Source of the DNA: Posidonia oceanica
Lineage: Eukaryota; Streptophyta; Magnoliopsida; Alismatales; Posidoniaceae
NCBI GenBank assembly: GCA_037176725.1
Contig: JAZBRS010000011.1
Location: 992,001-1,056,000, forward strand
Reading direction: 5' to 3'
DNA length: 64,000 bases
How positions within the stretch are numbered: the first letter of the stretch is position 1; each line of letters begins with the position of its first letter. The position numbers and the translations under genes were made by a program. Of the stretch, positions 47,925-59,147 are shown piece after piece. Under the pieces are notes generated by a model. It searched no databases, was not told where the DNA came from, and saw only the letters and a list, made by a program, of their open reading frames with translations.

Positions 47925-49719
47925 CCAGCACCCTTAGCCTTCCTCATCCACCTTTTGCCAATCCAGAGAGAGCACCAAAGAGAGCGTGAGAGCCAGCAGA
48001 ATTCCCCTCCCCTTTCCTCTGAAAAATCAGTTCTTCCTACCACTGCAGCAGACCCCTTCAAGCCTCCAAATCCCTTCCAAATCCATCCCCAAACTTCACC
48101 CAAACACCCAGCAATCCATCTCCACTCTTCCACGACCAGAATCAACCCAGAATCCCCCGAACACCCATCCATCCACTCATAGAAACCCAACTCACTTCCA
48201 CCCAGAATTGCCCGCACCATAGACCACTCCATCAACCCAAACTCTTCCCAGCAACTCACTTGAACTTCACCTTCCCAAACCACCCAGCATCACACCTTCA
48301 CACCCACCACAGCTCCGACCATCCATAACAAACACTCCCGCCAACTTCTGTCCAAAATCCACCTCAGCAGCCAACTTCCATCATAGACCTCCACTGCCCA
48401 ATTCAACCCTCCAGCAACCTTCACCAGACACCCAGCTACCCACCAGTACGCTCCGTTTAGCCCGAGGAGCAACATACCACCCCCCCACCTCCGGCGGTCT
48501 CTATTGAACCCAAGAGAGCCATTTTCTTCCATCGACCTACAAACTCACGTCCCAGCATTTAGCAAGCTCCGGAGCGACACCTGGAGTGGATCCCGACCTT
48601 CGCGAGCCACCGGGGACACCTGCACCAGCTGGACCACCACCGCCGACCTCTGCTAAAGCTACTGACGTCGGGGGAGCGACTCGGCCGTCGAAACAGGTAC
48701 TTCTTCGCCCCCGTAGCTTAGATTTCTTCCCCTTCTGCTCCCCGACCCATTAGATTAGGGTTTCGCCCCCTGTCGCGCAAAGTCGCCTCCGCCGCTGACC
48801 CGTCTTCTCCGGCGAGCCTCTGCGTGCGAATCGTCGCTCCAGCCCGGTCGTCCGTCGCCGATCAGCCCCCGAGCTTCGTGGAGCTTCCAGCAATGCCGTC
48901 CTGCCCTCCGTTTCCGCTGTCGACGCTCCTAGGCTCCGGTCTGCTTCCAAAGCTTCTACAGAGCTCCGCCGCTTCCTCCAGTCCGCTCCAACGCCTGTCA
49001 TGGCCCGACGACACGCCTCCGACCTCCGTGCTCCTCCGGCGCAGCTCCCCAGCCCGTCAGTGCCGCCCGATTACCCCTTCTTCCCCGGCTCCGGCCTCTG
49101 TTGCATTTCGCTATAGTGTTTCCATTATTTTATTTCCTTTCGTTTGCCATCGCTTTTATTTTTCCTTAACTTATGAACTTTGCCCTGAAATTGCATTTTT
49201 GCCTTGTAGATGTTGCTATTTACTTTCCAGTCCTGCCATCGTTTAAAATTCATTTAATTCTGAAATAAAACCATATGAAATTGCATGAAAAATATATAGT
49301 TTTGCTTATTTGCATGTTAGTCTTGCTGCTGTATAAAAACTTCTGCTTTCTTTTAGTTTAAGCCCAGTTCTTTATTTTTATTACTTATTAGTCCTCTGCA
49401 GTTACAGCTTTTTTAGTTTTATTTATTTCCAGCACAGTTATTTATTTTATTTGCATGTTGATCCTGCACTAGTTCAAATAACCTTTCTGTTTTTTATTTT
49501 CCAGTCCAGCAACTATTTTATTTTGCATCAAAGTCCTGTGGTTGTTAAATGTCATTTAAATGCCTCTTCTTATCTTATTGCATTGCTTTTTAGTCCTACT
49601 TTTTATTTTATTTGCAAGTCAGTCCTCTGTTTAGTTGATTAATTCATTTAATTTTTTATTTTACCATATTGCATTGTACTTTTATCCTGCTTTATTTTAT
49701 TTTTGCATTTTGGACCTCT

Positions 49720-50010
49720 ACATGCATGCACAGCATCATTTAACTGCATTTTTCCTTATAAAATTGCATTTTAGCCCCTACATGATTTTAAATTACATTT
49801 CAATCCTCTACATGTTTACAAAAATCATTTAACTGCATATTTTTCCATATAAAATTGTATTTTAGCCCCTGCATGTTTTCAAATTGCATTTCAGTCCTCT
49901 GCATGTTTACAAAAATCATTTAACTGTATATTTGTCCATATAAAATTGCATTTTAGCCCCTGCATGTTTTCAAATTGCATTTTAGTCCTCTACATATTTA
50001 GAAAAATCAT
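49720..50010. repeat. Tandem repeat of about 90 bp in LTR-E
   Basis: Three units with 'aaaaatcatttaactgcat', 'ccatataaaattgcatttta' and 'gcccctgcatgtttt'; equivalent words recur at about 49819, 49909 and 50000. LTR-D has two similar units at about 43090-43270. Confidence 0.75.
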
Positions 50011-50949
50011 TTAATTGCATCTTTACCATTTTAAATTGCATTTCAGACCCTGCATTTTATTTTATTTACTTCTAGACCCTTAAATTTTCAAAAACATTGC
50101 ATATAGGCCCCTAACTTTTCAAAATCATTGCATATAGGTCCTTAACTTTTCAAAAACATTGCATATAGGTCCTTAACTTTTCCAAAACATCACACTTAGG
50201 TCCTTTTTTGCATGCATTGCACCCATGCATCTCTGCACTTATTTTTTTGCACACTTTTAAGCACTTTTAGCTCCCATGTATGTGGGAGGACCTGATCTGC
50301 ACATCCCTAGGACCCCTCTTACACTTAGATCCCTTCTTCTCCCCTAGCCTTTTGGCCTTCTGCCTTGAAGCCTGGATATCTTTCGATTGGACCGCCGGAT
50401 CTTCGCAACCAAGCTACCTGGATCACCCCGATGGAGCGGACTTCAATGCTGACCAAGTTTGCCTCAGATCAAGCTTCAGATCTCCAAGGTAAGTCCTCTT
50501 GAACTCCTGCACAGCATCTTTGTCTACATATCATTTACATTGTATGCATTTCTTTTACATCGCGCTTTCCGAGCATGTAGATTAGGACCTCCTCTTCTTG
50601 CCTATCCACTCTATCTCCTCTTTTCGCGTACTCTCAGTGTTTTGGGTTGAGTTCTCCTTGGATTCACTACTGATTGCGACCTTCTTCCCCCTTTTCCACA
50701 ATTCGATTGCACCGCGAGCTTTTGGCAGCATGCGAGACACATCGTGGGACACTTTGGTGGGAAACAGTCATAGAATAGTGGTGATCCCTCCACTTGCTTC
50801 CTCTCCCCCTTGTAGGTTTTCACACCTGCATTGTGTGGTCATTAAGCAGTGTTTGTTCTCACACTTACACCGCTTGCCTCTCCTTACCTGTCTTGCTCTT
50901 CCCCTTTGCATGTTTTTACATCTGGATTGCATGGTTTTCGATGTTTTGT

Positions 50950-51375
50950 TTCGCTTGTTTCTTGCACCGTTTTACGTGCCTGCTTTGTTTTTTACATCGT
51001 TTTGCGTGCCGACTTTGTTTCTTACACCGTTTTGCATTCCTGCTTTGTTTCTTCCACCGTTTTGCGTACCGACTTTGTTTCTTACACCGTTTCGCGTGCC
51101 TGCTTTGTCTCTTACACCGTTTTGCATGTCGATTTTGTTTCTTGCACCGTTTTGCGTGCTCGCCTTGTTTTTGGCACCGTTTTGCATGTCTACTTTGTTT
51201 TTTGCACCTTTTTGCATGCCTACTTTGTTTCTTGCACCATTTTGCAAGCTTGCTTTGTTTCTTGTACCGTTTTGCATACCTGCTTTGTTTCTTGCACCGT
51301 TTCGCGTGCTTGCTTTGTTTCTTGCACCGTTTTGCTTGCCGACTTTCGTTTCTCGCACCGTTTTACGTGTTTGCC
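50950..51375. repeat. 30-bp minisatellite inside LTR-E
   Basis: About fourteen units with core 'tttcttgcaccgttttgcgt' and variable linkers ('gccgactttg', 'gcctgctttg'). It occupies the same place in the LTR as the arrays in LTR-B, C and D. Confidence 0.9.
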
Positions 51376-52077
51376 GTTATTTTCTCTTGCATGTCACCTG
51401 CATTGCCTGGTTTTACCGATCTTTTGTTTTATCGCTTGCATTTGCATTTAGGGCAGTGATGCTTACTACCTAGAGTTCTCACGAACCAGGGTTCGCCCGG
51501 TTTGGAACACAAACAACATGGCTGAGTGCTTAGATAGCACGTTTAATTCCTTGCATGCATTCCATCACTTAGAGCACACCTGTGAGCATTTAATTAGGTA
51601 TTCATGGCACTTAGGCATTCAAAATCTGCATTTCCCTACGTATGCGAGCGTAAGCCTAGAAAAACCGATTCCCGGGTGTGTCGAGGGTGCCTAACACCTT
51701 CCCCGCACGTAACAGGAGTCCTTGCCCTTTCTCATGGCCCGCAATGACCATATTGCCCTTATCCTAGACATGAGTCATATTATTTGCATTCTATTGCATC
51801 TCTTTTCTTTTGCATTGCATTGCATTGCATCTTTTGCTTGGTTTTGCGTGATTATTCAAGCATTTTCCCGATTTTCTTTGTCTTTCGACTTAATAGACAC
51901 GGTGGCGACTCTGATTTGTCTTATCTTCTTCTTTTCTTTCCTTTTTTTTCCTTTTTAAGTGTTTCCAAGTCAAGTCTTCCTTCTCGGACATAGCTGCTAA
52001 TAGTGTACTTGATTCTGATCGGTGTACGCGAGCTTTGGCAGTGTGCATGAACGATCTGAACACTGGGATTACTACAG

Positions 52078-52095
52078 TGGCGACTCCGCTGGGGA
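52078..52095 (+). other. Primer-binding site (tRNA-Arg-like) of the gag-only element
   Basis: TGGCGACTCCGCTGGGGA starts two bases after the LTR end at 52076 and is identical to the site of the composite element (19959-19976, minus). It is the tRNA-Arg-like type used by Ogre/Tat elements. Here it occurs once, not twice. Confidence 0.82.
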
Positions 52096-53411
52096 TACTA
52101 GACTCCGGCTTTCGTTTTTGGCTTTTGCTCACTTGCATTTCGCGTCTTTGTTTGCCTTTGTGTTTTGTTTGCCTATTTGTTTGCTCCTCTGTGCCAACTC
52201 CTAGCGAGTCGCCTTGTAGCTACTCTGCTTAGGTTTTGCACCTGCCTCGCCTGCTTCGCCTTGGCATTTGCTTTGCCTTGCTCTGCTCTGTCTCTTTCAC
52301 TAGTTTACTTGCGTTATTCTTTGCTTCTGTACTTATTTGCTTTACAGCTTACCTGTCTTTACTTTCTCTATCTTATTTGTTTATTATTGCTCTATTTCTC
52401 GCATAATGCATGTCTACATACTTGTTTGGCAACAATACATGCTTTTTGAGTGATGAATGCTTCTTTTACACACTTGCTATACCACTACACACGCACATGC
52501 CTTGTATATATGCCTTTTGAATGATGTATGCTTTCCCTTCACTATCATGCTCACAAACACCTGCACATGCCATGCACTTGCCTTTTGCAGTGATGTATGT
52601 TGTTCGCCTGCCATATTTGGTTGATTTTCTTCCCTTTTGCACATGCCATGTCTAGGATAGTAGAGACTGATTGCTTTCCCTATGGCTAACTAAAAATGGT
52701 AAGTAAAAAGAACTTCTAGGAGCAACTAGAGACCTCAACAAACCTGCACCCCCTTTTGAGTTAATAAAACACGCAAGATAAAAAACTCTAAGCATTTGCA
52801 TAAGCATCATATAGGGCATGCATCCTCTTATCTGAGTCCACCTATTAGTCTACGAAGGATGGTCCCGACCTCTTGTTTCACTGCTTTTGGCGTGGCCCAA
52901 GTCAGTCGGTCTGTCTCCCCTTGTCCAGGGGTCGTGTCGGTGCTACTGGAGGGTACTACCCACGCTTTGGCGGGGTCAGGGCCACCAACACACCACCCTG
53001 TTATTACCTCAGCTTTGACTAGGAATTCGACAGGGGACCTGTTTTTTCTGACCTGAGTCGGTGACCCGTACACCTGTGAGTACCCGAAGTAGGCTACCTA
53101 CTAGAATACACTAGATTGGTGAGGGAGAGCATGCTAGAAAGCATACATATCATTCATGCCATTTAACTTAACTCATTTTACATCTTTCTTCCAGTTTCTA
53201 ATCCCTGTTTGTTTCTGTTTGTGTCAGCAATGATCGGTAAGCGAGTTCCCCTGCTTGAGCTTGAGTACTGTCCCCTACTGACACCCCTATTGCGACCTTT
53301 GTTCGCGACCATTCCCCTTCTGAGCTATTCGCTTTTGCGACGATAGTTCCTACTAGGACTCGTCCCCTTCATCCCTGTCGTAGCCCTATCCTCACGCGCT
53401 CTCGGTCAGCA
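52096..53411 (+). other. 5' leader of the gag-only element
   Basis: Untranslated region between primer site and gag. The segment 52795-53115 matches the leader of the composite element (18780-19110, minus). I see no supported reading frame. A 'tgtatatatgcc' word at about 52504 lies inside the leader and is unlikely to be a promoter. Confidence 0.65.
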
Positions 53412-56400
53412 ATGGCCCAGTACGTTAGTGAGCCTCTTCTTACTCTTGTCATGGAGGGTGTTTCCGCTTCGACCCCTCCGGTTGCTCCTTCAGTTCCCTT
53501 TGTGCCTCTTGTGACGCCAGGGTTTCCCCCTGATGCCTCTGGTATCTCAGTTCGTCCCGGGACATTGTCAAGCATCTGTCCCTCTGGATCCGGTCGCCGA
53601 GTCCATCTTGATGACCGTTACTCGCGTTCTGGAGACGCCTTTGGCCCCTCCTTCCCAGGGATACGTCACCATTGACATCCCTTCTACCGCTACTGCGACT
53701 CTTGCTGTAGGACCTGTTTCTCCCAGATAGTTTGTGTCCGTGCCACTTGCTTCTCAACCCTCGCCGGTACTGCACTTCAGCGTTCTCGCTGACGGGACGC
53801 CTGAGGCACAGTACCAACACCTGATGGAGCTCGCCCAGAGACTGCAGGGCATGGCTCTATTGGTTCGTCCCTCCTTCACTCCTGTCACTCTTGAGGTTCC
53901 CTTGCGGCCAGTTCCTGCATATCATGCACTTGCCACAACACCTCCGCCTCGACCATCGTCTCAACTACTCACGATTCCGACGATGGGGGGCCCGATTGCC
54001 GCCTCCCAGAGCACAACACATAGCACAGCATGCACCTTCGCCCCCTGGTGGCCAGTCCTTTGGGCTGGCTGGAGCACAGTACCCCACTGGCTCGCTGTCT
54101 GGCACCCCGCTTGGGCAGCAACTGGTGCTCCAGCGCACTACATCTTCCACAGCACAGCATGTCATTTACCCTCCTCCCTTGCATCAGGCCCAGAACCCTG
54201 CATACATTCCTGCATACACAGTTCCACCGCACGGATACGCCGACCATCCTGTTGCTCCACCAAGCGACGCTATGGTAGATCCGGAGGAGCACCTAGGTGC
54301 GACCCATTCGGCGTATGTGCTCACTACCCCTACCGATCCCTCTCCTATGGTAGCAAATCCAGACCCCATCAATAACAGGATGGACGTCTTGGAGAAGGCA
54401 CTACGACTAGTGTAGGGTACTGAGCACCAGACCTACCGGTTCCGGGACCTCTGTTGCTTTCCAGAGGCGGTACTCCCTCCGAAGTTTAAAATCCCGGATT
54501 TCGACAAATATAATGGTAGGGGCTGTCACGTAGCACATCTGAAGGCGTATTGCAGTGATCTCGCTTATCTCCAGGCTGACAAGAGGTTGCTGATCCGTCT
54601 AGTCCAGAAAAGCTTGACCGGGCCGGCACTCAAGTGGTTCACTTCGCTTGATATGTCAGCCATCAAGACTTGGAACAACCTCAGTCAGGCGTTCTTGGAA
54701 CAATATTCCTTCAACCTCGATCTGGTCTCAAAGCGCGCGGACTTGATCGCAACCAAGCAGAATCCCAGCGAGCCGTTCGGGGACTACGTCGGCCACTGGC
54801 GTGCCTTTGCTTCACAGGTCCGAGATAGACCCTCTGACGAGGAGTCTATTGAGATCGTTATCAAGGGGGCGTAGCCATCTCTCGGGGCTTTGCTAAGCGT
54901 TCAGCCTGTCACTACTTTTGCAGCACTAATCTGAGCTGGAGCGTGCGTGGAGAGTTCTTTGCGGAGTGGCAACTTCCCTGCTCTCTCTGTGTTCGCTAAG
55001 CAGGCCGTGATCAGCAGTAACAGTGCCAACAGCAGTACCTCCAACAACAACAGCGGTAGCAGCAACAACCGTCCCAAGAAGAAAGACTCTCTGAAGACTG
55101 CTGTTGCATTCGTCGATTCTCTTGCTGCGCTTATTCACCTACCGTCCCGGCCTACCCCAGCTCAGATGGTGTATGCTCCTGCACCTAGGAATCCACCCAC
55201 ACCACAGATCACTACCACTGCTAGACCGGTCTATTCCGCCGCACCGGTTCAGCAAGGCTCATACCCGAGGCAAAGAAAGCCACCCACTGAGAAGCGGAAG
55301 TTCGCTCCACTCGTGGAACCGCTCACGGCCATCTTATCAAAGGTTGCATCGCTCCTGAGATTCCCGAAGGTTCGCCCGCCCCCAAATCCCTTGCCGCATT
55401 GGTATAAGGCGAACCTCTTTTGCAATTTCCATCGAAGTGTCCGGCACTCGACGGACAATTGCTTCACCCTATGGAATGCTATTCAGGACTTGATCGAATC
55501 GGGAATGATTGTGATCGACACGCACGAGGCATCCACTCATGCACCCACTCATGCATCTACTCTTTCAACTGTTCCCCCTCATTCTAGCATTGTCCGCCAA
55601 CCTCTACCGGAGCACTCTTATCCGGGAGGTGCGGGAACCTCAGGTATTCACTCTCATTTCCCTTCTGGGCCTACTACATCTGTGGTCGACCCTTCTGATC
55701 TCATCTTTGATATCTCTGAGCCCTTTCCTGTTGATCTTTATCTTCCGGCTGTTGCCGGCTCCGAGTCAGGAGTTCACATGATCCGATCGCGTGTCAGGCC
55801 GGAGCGCCCCTTCGCGCCCTTGCTATGCTACCTCAGGCTCAACCCCTTGTACACCTCCTAGCTAGGACCCAGCCTAGATCTCCTGTCCATCTCTTAGGGC
55901 GGCCTCAGTTAGGATCCCCTGTACACCTTTTAGGTAGACCACAGCCAACCCCTGCCTTCCCTCCCCAACAACCTTACCGCTCTCCTCAGTATCCAGTAGG
56001 CACCCCTGTAGCCCCTTCTGTGCTCGTAGCACGTGCTCCTGTGGTTATTGATTTAACTCAAGACACCCATCGCGTACCCTACAACTACACCACAGAAATG
56101 TGTGCGGAAGTAACGCGATCGGGGAGGGTCTACAGACCCCCAGCACCGGCAGTTAGGCCAAACTATCCAGAACCTGCTATGCCCCCACCCTCTAGCCAAC
56201 CCATAGCAGACCAGGCCTCTAGCCAACCAGTAGTAAGCCAAACGTCTGCCCAACCTATAGCAAGCTAGGCCTTTAGCCAATCCCCTGTGACTGTCCCCTT
56301 AGAGTTTGCCACCGAAGCTACCCCTCCTACTGCCAAAAAGAACCAACCTAAGACTGACATAACTTCCCAACTTAAGAAGGTTAAAGCCGACATATCCATT

Positions 56401-56439
56401 TGGGACCTAATTCACACCTCGCTTCGCTTGACCTCGCTT
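53412..56439 (+). pseudogene. gag: gag of the TR-GAG-like element (frameshifted, 3'-deleted)
   Basis: ATG at 53412 ('MAQYVSEPLLTLVMEG') aligns with the start of the minus-strand gag at 18500. The frame shifts near 53550, 53900 and 55830. Recognisable parts are 'GPALKWFTSLDMSAIKTW', 'LSQAFLEQYSFNLDLVSK' and 'NPSEPFGDYVGHWRAFASQV' in the capsid region, 'NLFCNFHRSVRHSTDNC' (zinc-finger-like, with the Gly before His changed to Arg) and 'YTTEMCAEVTRSGRVYRPP' near the end. Stops at 54413-54415 and 54872-54874 are TAG where the relative has CAG, and one near 54930 is TGA where it has CGA. After 'ISIWDLIHTS' the sequence leaves gag and reaches the purine tract within about 30 bp, so the deletion removed the end of gag and all of pol. 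Confidence 0.87.
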
Positions 56440-56450
56440 AGGGAGGGGCA
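56440..56450 (+). other. Polypurine tract before the 3' LTR
   Basis: AGGGAGGGGCA, two bases before the LTR start at 56453; it would prime plus-strand DNA synthesis. Confidence 0.75.
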
Positions 56451-56452
56451 TC

Positions 56453-56837
56453 TGTAGACACCCCATTTTGATAGGCTGAATCAATGGAATCCTTCTGGTG
56501 GCTTCTGAACCCAAACCTAAATCCAAAACCACATCTTTCTTTTCAAATCAAACCCAAAACCAAGCCTAGAACTACACCCATTTTTCCAAACCCAAAAATC
56601 ATCCAAAAAGCATAGGAAAACCCATCCTTTTTAACCTAGAAAACCCTCCAAAAAATCTTTAGAATTTCAAACCAAAACTACTCCAAAAAATCCTAGAAAA
56701 CCTAGGTAAAACTACCCTTTTCTACACCCAGAACCCTTCCAAAAACCTTCCAAAATCTCACTTCAAACCCTAGGTTAAACACTAGAAACCCTAGGTCACA
56801 CACTCACCCAATCCCACTTCATTTCTAAGCCTTTATT
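56453..56837 (+). mobile_element. LTR-E', start of the 3' LTR, cut by an insertion
   Basis: 385 bp matching 46163-46551, from TGTAGACACC to 'ctaagcctttat'. Beyond that LTR-E continues 'ccccttcatc', whereas here the chromovirus LTR starts after 'tt'. About 14-15 substitutions separate it from LTR-E by hand count. The rest of this LTR should lie to the right of the window, after the chromovirus. Confidence 0.88.
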
Positions 56838-59012
56838 TGTAATATTCTGATTTTTTTCCATAATATAATTGAGTTAATTATTTTGGAAAATCTTTCCCTG
56901 TTGTTGTTGTTGTTGTTTGTGGTGTGTTGGGGTTGTGTGTCTTTGGTAGTTTGGTTTCTGACTCCTCGGTGTTGTTTGGTGTGGTCGTGAGGAAGTGAGG
57001 GCTTTGTTGAAGGATGTTAGGGGCGTGTGTGTGGTTTGTGGTGGAAAATGGGTTAGAGTGCAATTTGCCCATTTTTCCCACCACACGTGCCCATTTCCTT
57101 CTTCCCTCTTTCTTCTTCCTTCCTTCCGTTTTCTCCAATCGACAGCCGATTGCAGCCTAAGCGATCGCCGGCGGCTGGAGGAGATCGAGGAGGTGCGGCC
57201 AGTGCTGGAGGAGCACGGAGGCAAGCCGGTGAGGAGGTGTGTGGTGCTCGTCGACCGAAGGAGGGCTGTGTTCGTCGGTCGGCCAAGGTTTGGGGGCGGA
57301 GTGTTCGCCAGTGTTGGACGCGTCTCCCCCTAAGTTTTCTTTCTAATTCTTGCCTAGAATGCTTAGAATGCATGTGATCTAGCTATGCTATGAATATTGT
57401 AGGATTTTGTTTGGTTTTGAATGGTTTTTGGATTCGTTGTGGTTTGAATGGAAATAGGTTTTATTTGACCTCTTGAGCTTTGCGAATTTATATCTTGATG
57501 TATGATGCATGGATTGGTTTGATTTTTGTGCTCATGTGTAGAACACTCGTGATGCTTTGATTCTAATATTTACTTGTAATTTATGGGTTTTTGTGGTGAG
57601 ATCGGTTGGAGTTCCTATCTTGGGCAATTTGTTTTAGGTTTCATTTTGGTTTTCTGAGATCGCCCAAATCGGTACGACTTTTTGGATCGGTATGCCGTTT
57701 TCGGTAGAAATCGGTATGACCGGCCATTTTCGGTGTCCCGTTTTGTTGTCAGTGTTGGCCAGATTCTGATTTCGATGTGCCGAAATCGATCGGTCTGCCG
57801 ATTTCTGTGTGGATCGGTTCGATCGGTGGGTTTGGTTCCACCGAATCAGGGATTTTCGGTCTACCGGTGGTATTTTCGGTGTGCCGTTTTTGGTCTGAAC
57901 CCGGACTCGGTGCCCAGAACGGTCTGCCGGTTGATTTGGTTCTCCCGAATCAAGGATTTTCGGTCGACCGATGCTGACTTTTCGGTGTGTCGTTTTTGGG
58001 GTAAAATGGTTTCTAAGGAGAGAGAGATTTGGGTTTTCGAGGTATTTGGTTTTATTATGTTTTGGCATGGTTTTGTGGATCATGAGGAAAGATTTTGAAA
58101 GGATTTCTAAATGATTTTAGAAAAGAAATGCATATTTGCGACAAGAGTTTGGAAATGGTTTCCGTGGTTTTGAGGACCAAGAGACCGAAACTTCTGACTG
58201 GCGATTAGGGGTGTTTGAATACACGTCCTATGGTTCAAGAGTCAGGTAGCCTAGGGTGAGGTTAGCGGTACAGTAGGCCCCGTTGAAACAGACGGTCTAC
58301 CCTCTGTGCCGGTGCTGGCTGGGGCTGGGGTTGGAGTCCCCAGACACTTAGGCACCAAAGAGACACCTGAGTGCGTCACCCCGTGTTGTTATGATGTTGA
58401 TCATGAAAATGATCATGCTATGAATTGAGGGTTGAGTTCCTAGGGCGGATTGTTCTCCCACACAGGGTAGTCTTCCGCGGCATTGCAGCCAAGAGATGCG
58501 TGTGTCATTTGCAACTGCTTGTGGCTAGTGTCGTTCACCTGTGGCTAGGGTGTTCGATGATATTTGGAATTGATGTGTGTGTGAGTGTGGATTTGAGATG
58601 AATTGTGATGTATTTGAGATTGCATGTTTTAGAAAATGTGGATAGCTTTATAAAAGCATGTGATTTAATATTAATGAATGGTATGCTTTTAAATAGCATA
58701 GACTGCTGTAATTTATGATGTTTATTGCTTTAGTAATTGTTTCTGCTGCCGTTTGCCGTGGTTTTGGGTGGCACGTATTGGGTGACTTAGATGTCACTCA
58801 CGCGTGTTTTGTGTTTGGTTTTCAGGTGCAGGGTTGAGGTACAGTCTAGCCTAGTGCTTGTTTAGGAGCCACGTAGTCGCACACTAGAGATCTTGGGAGT
58901 ATTTTAATAATTTTGTAAAAGTTTTAAATTTGTTCTCAAATGTAATTAATTATTTATTCTACCAAATATCATTTGGGTAGTTGATGCTATTTGGTCGCGC
59001 TGGGGCGTGACA
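56838..59012 (+). mobile_element. 5' LTR of the chromovirus (2175 bp)
   Basis: Starts TGTAATATTCTGATTT and ends 'ggggcgtgaca'. It has an early (tgt)n run (about 56900-56920), a CT-rich zone at about 57080-57135 and a region of repeated 'cggtatg', 'cggtctgccg' and 'ttttcggt' words (57660-57990). The frames crossing the latter (57634-58098) are repetitive and not genes. Confidence 0.9.
57660..57990. repeat. Degenerate 'cggt' word repeats in the chromovirus LTR
   Basis: Short words such as 'gatcggtatg', 'cggtctgccg' and 'gattttcggt' recur many times at irregular spacing. 'cccgaatcaaggattttcgg' at about 57943 closely repeats 'accgaatcagggattttcgg' at about 57840, a spacing near 103 bp. Confidence 0.65.
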
Positions 59013-59016
59013 GGAG

Positions 59017-59028
59017 TGGTATCAGAGC
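59017..59028 (+). other. Primer-binding site (initiator tRNA-Met type)
   Basis: TGGTATCAGAGC, four bases after the LTR end; the usual primer site of plant gypsy chromoviruses and complementary to the 3' end of initiator methionine tRNA. Confidence 0.9.
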
Positions 59029-59147
59029 TCTAGGTTCACTAAGTGCACCAGTTTAGTAGTGTCCAGTCTAGTGGCTTCGTAGGACTGTGCCGTTTGTGTT
59101 TTTGCACCTGATCTTTTGTTTCTTGTCTTTGTTGTGGCTTTAGCTAG

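Larger units (their letters stand above)
46163..52076 (+). mobile_element. LTR-E, 5' LTR of the gag-only element (5.9 kb)
   Basis: Starts TGTAGACACCCCATTTTGAC and ends GGGATTACTACA just before the primer site; it is the only complete plus-strand LTR here. Zones: A/C-rich (46200-46540), CT-rich (46540-46850), A-rich (46860-47450), CT-rich (47450-47700), GC-rich (47700-49110) with TATA-like GATAAAA and a donor-like CAG|GTACTTCT (48694-48703), 'gcattttagtcc' words including a tandem of about 90 bp (49720-50010), minisatellite (50950-51375), conserved 'ggtgcctaacacc' block (about 51690), end. Frames such as 50598-51473 derive from the minisatellite and are not genes. Confidence 0.92.
46163..56837 (+). 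mobile_element. Gag-only Tat/Ogre-type element (TR-GAG-like), 3' LTR interrupted
   Basis: A plus-strand element with a 5' LTR (46163-52076), primer site (52078-52095), leader, gag, purine tract (56440-56450) and the first 385 bp of the 3' LTR (56453-56837). The internal region is only 4376 bp. Gag sequence runs to '..ITSQLKKV', 'ADISIWDLIHTS' and then jumps to the sequence before the purine tract, so protease, RT, RNase H and integrase are all absent. Elements with long terminal repeats and only gag have been called TR-GAG; they depend on enzymes from relatives. The two LTR starts differ at about 4 percent of positions over 380 bp by hand count. The chromovirus at 56838 splits its 3' LTR. Confidence 0.85.

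Noticed and set aside
57634..58098. Open frames on both strands in the chromovirus LTR
   Set aside because: They arise from the 'cggt' word repeats and lie inside the LTR upstream of the primer site.
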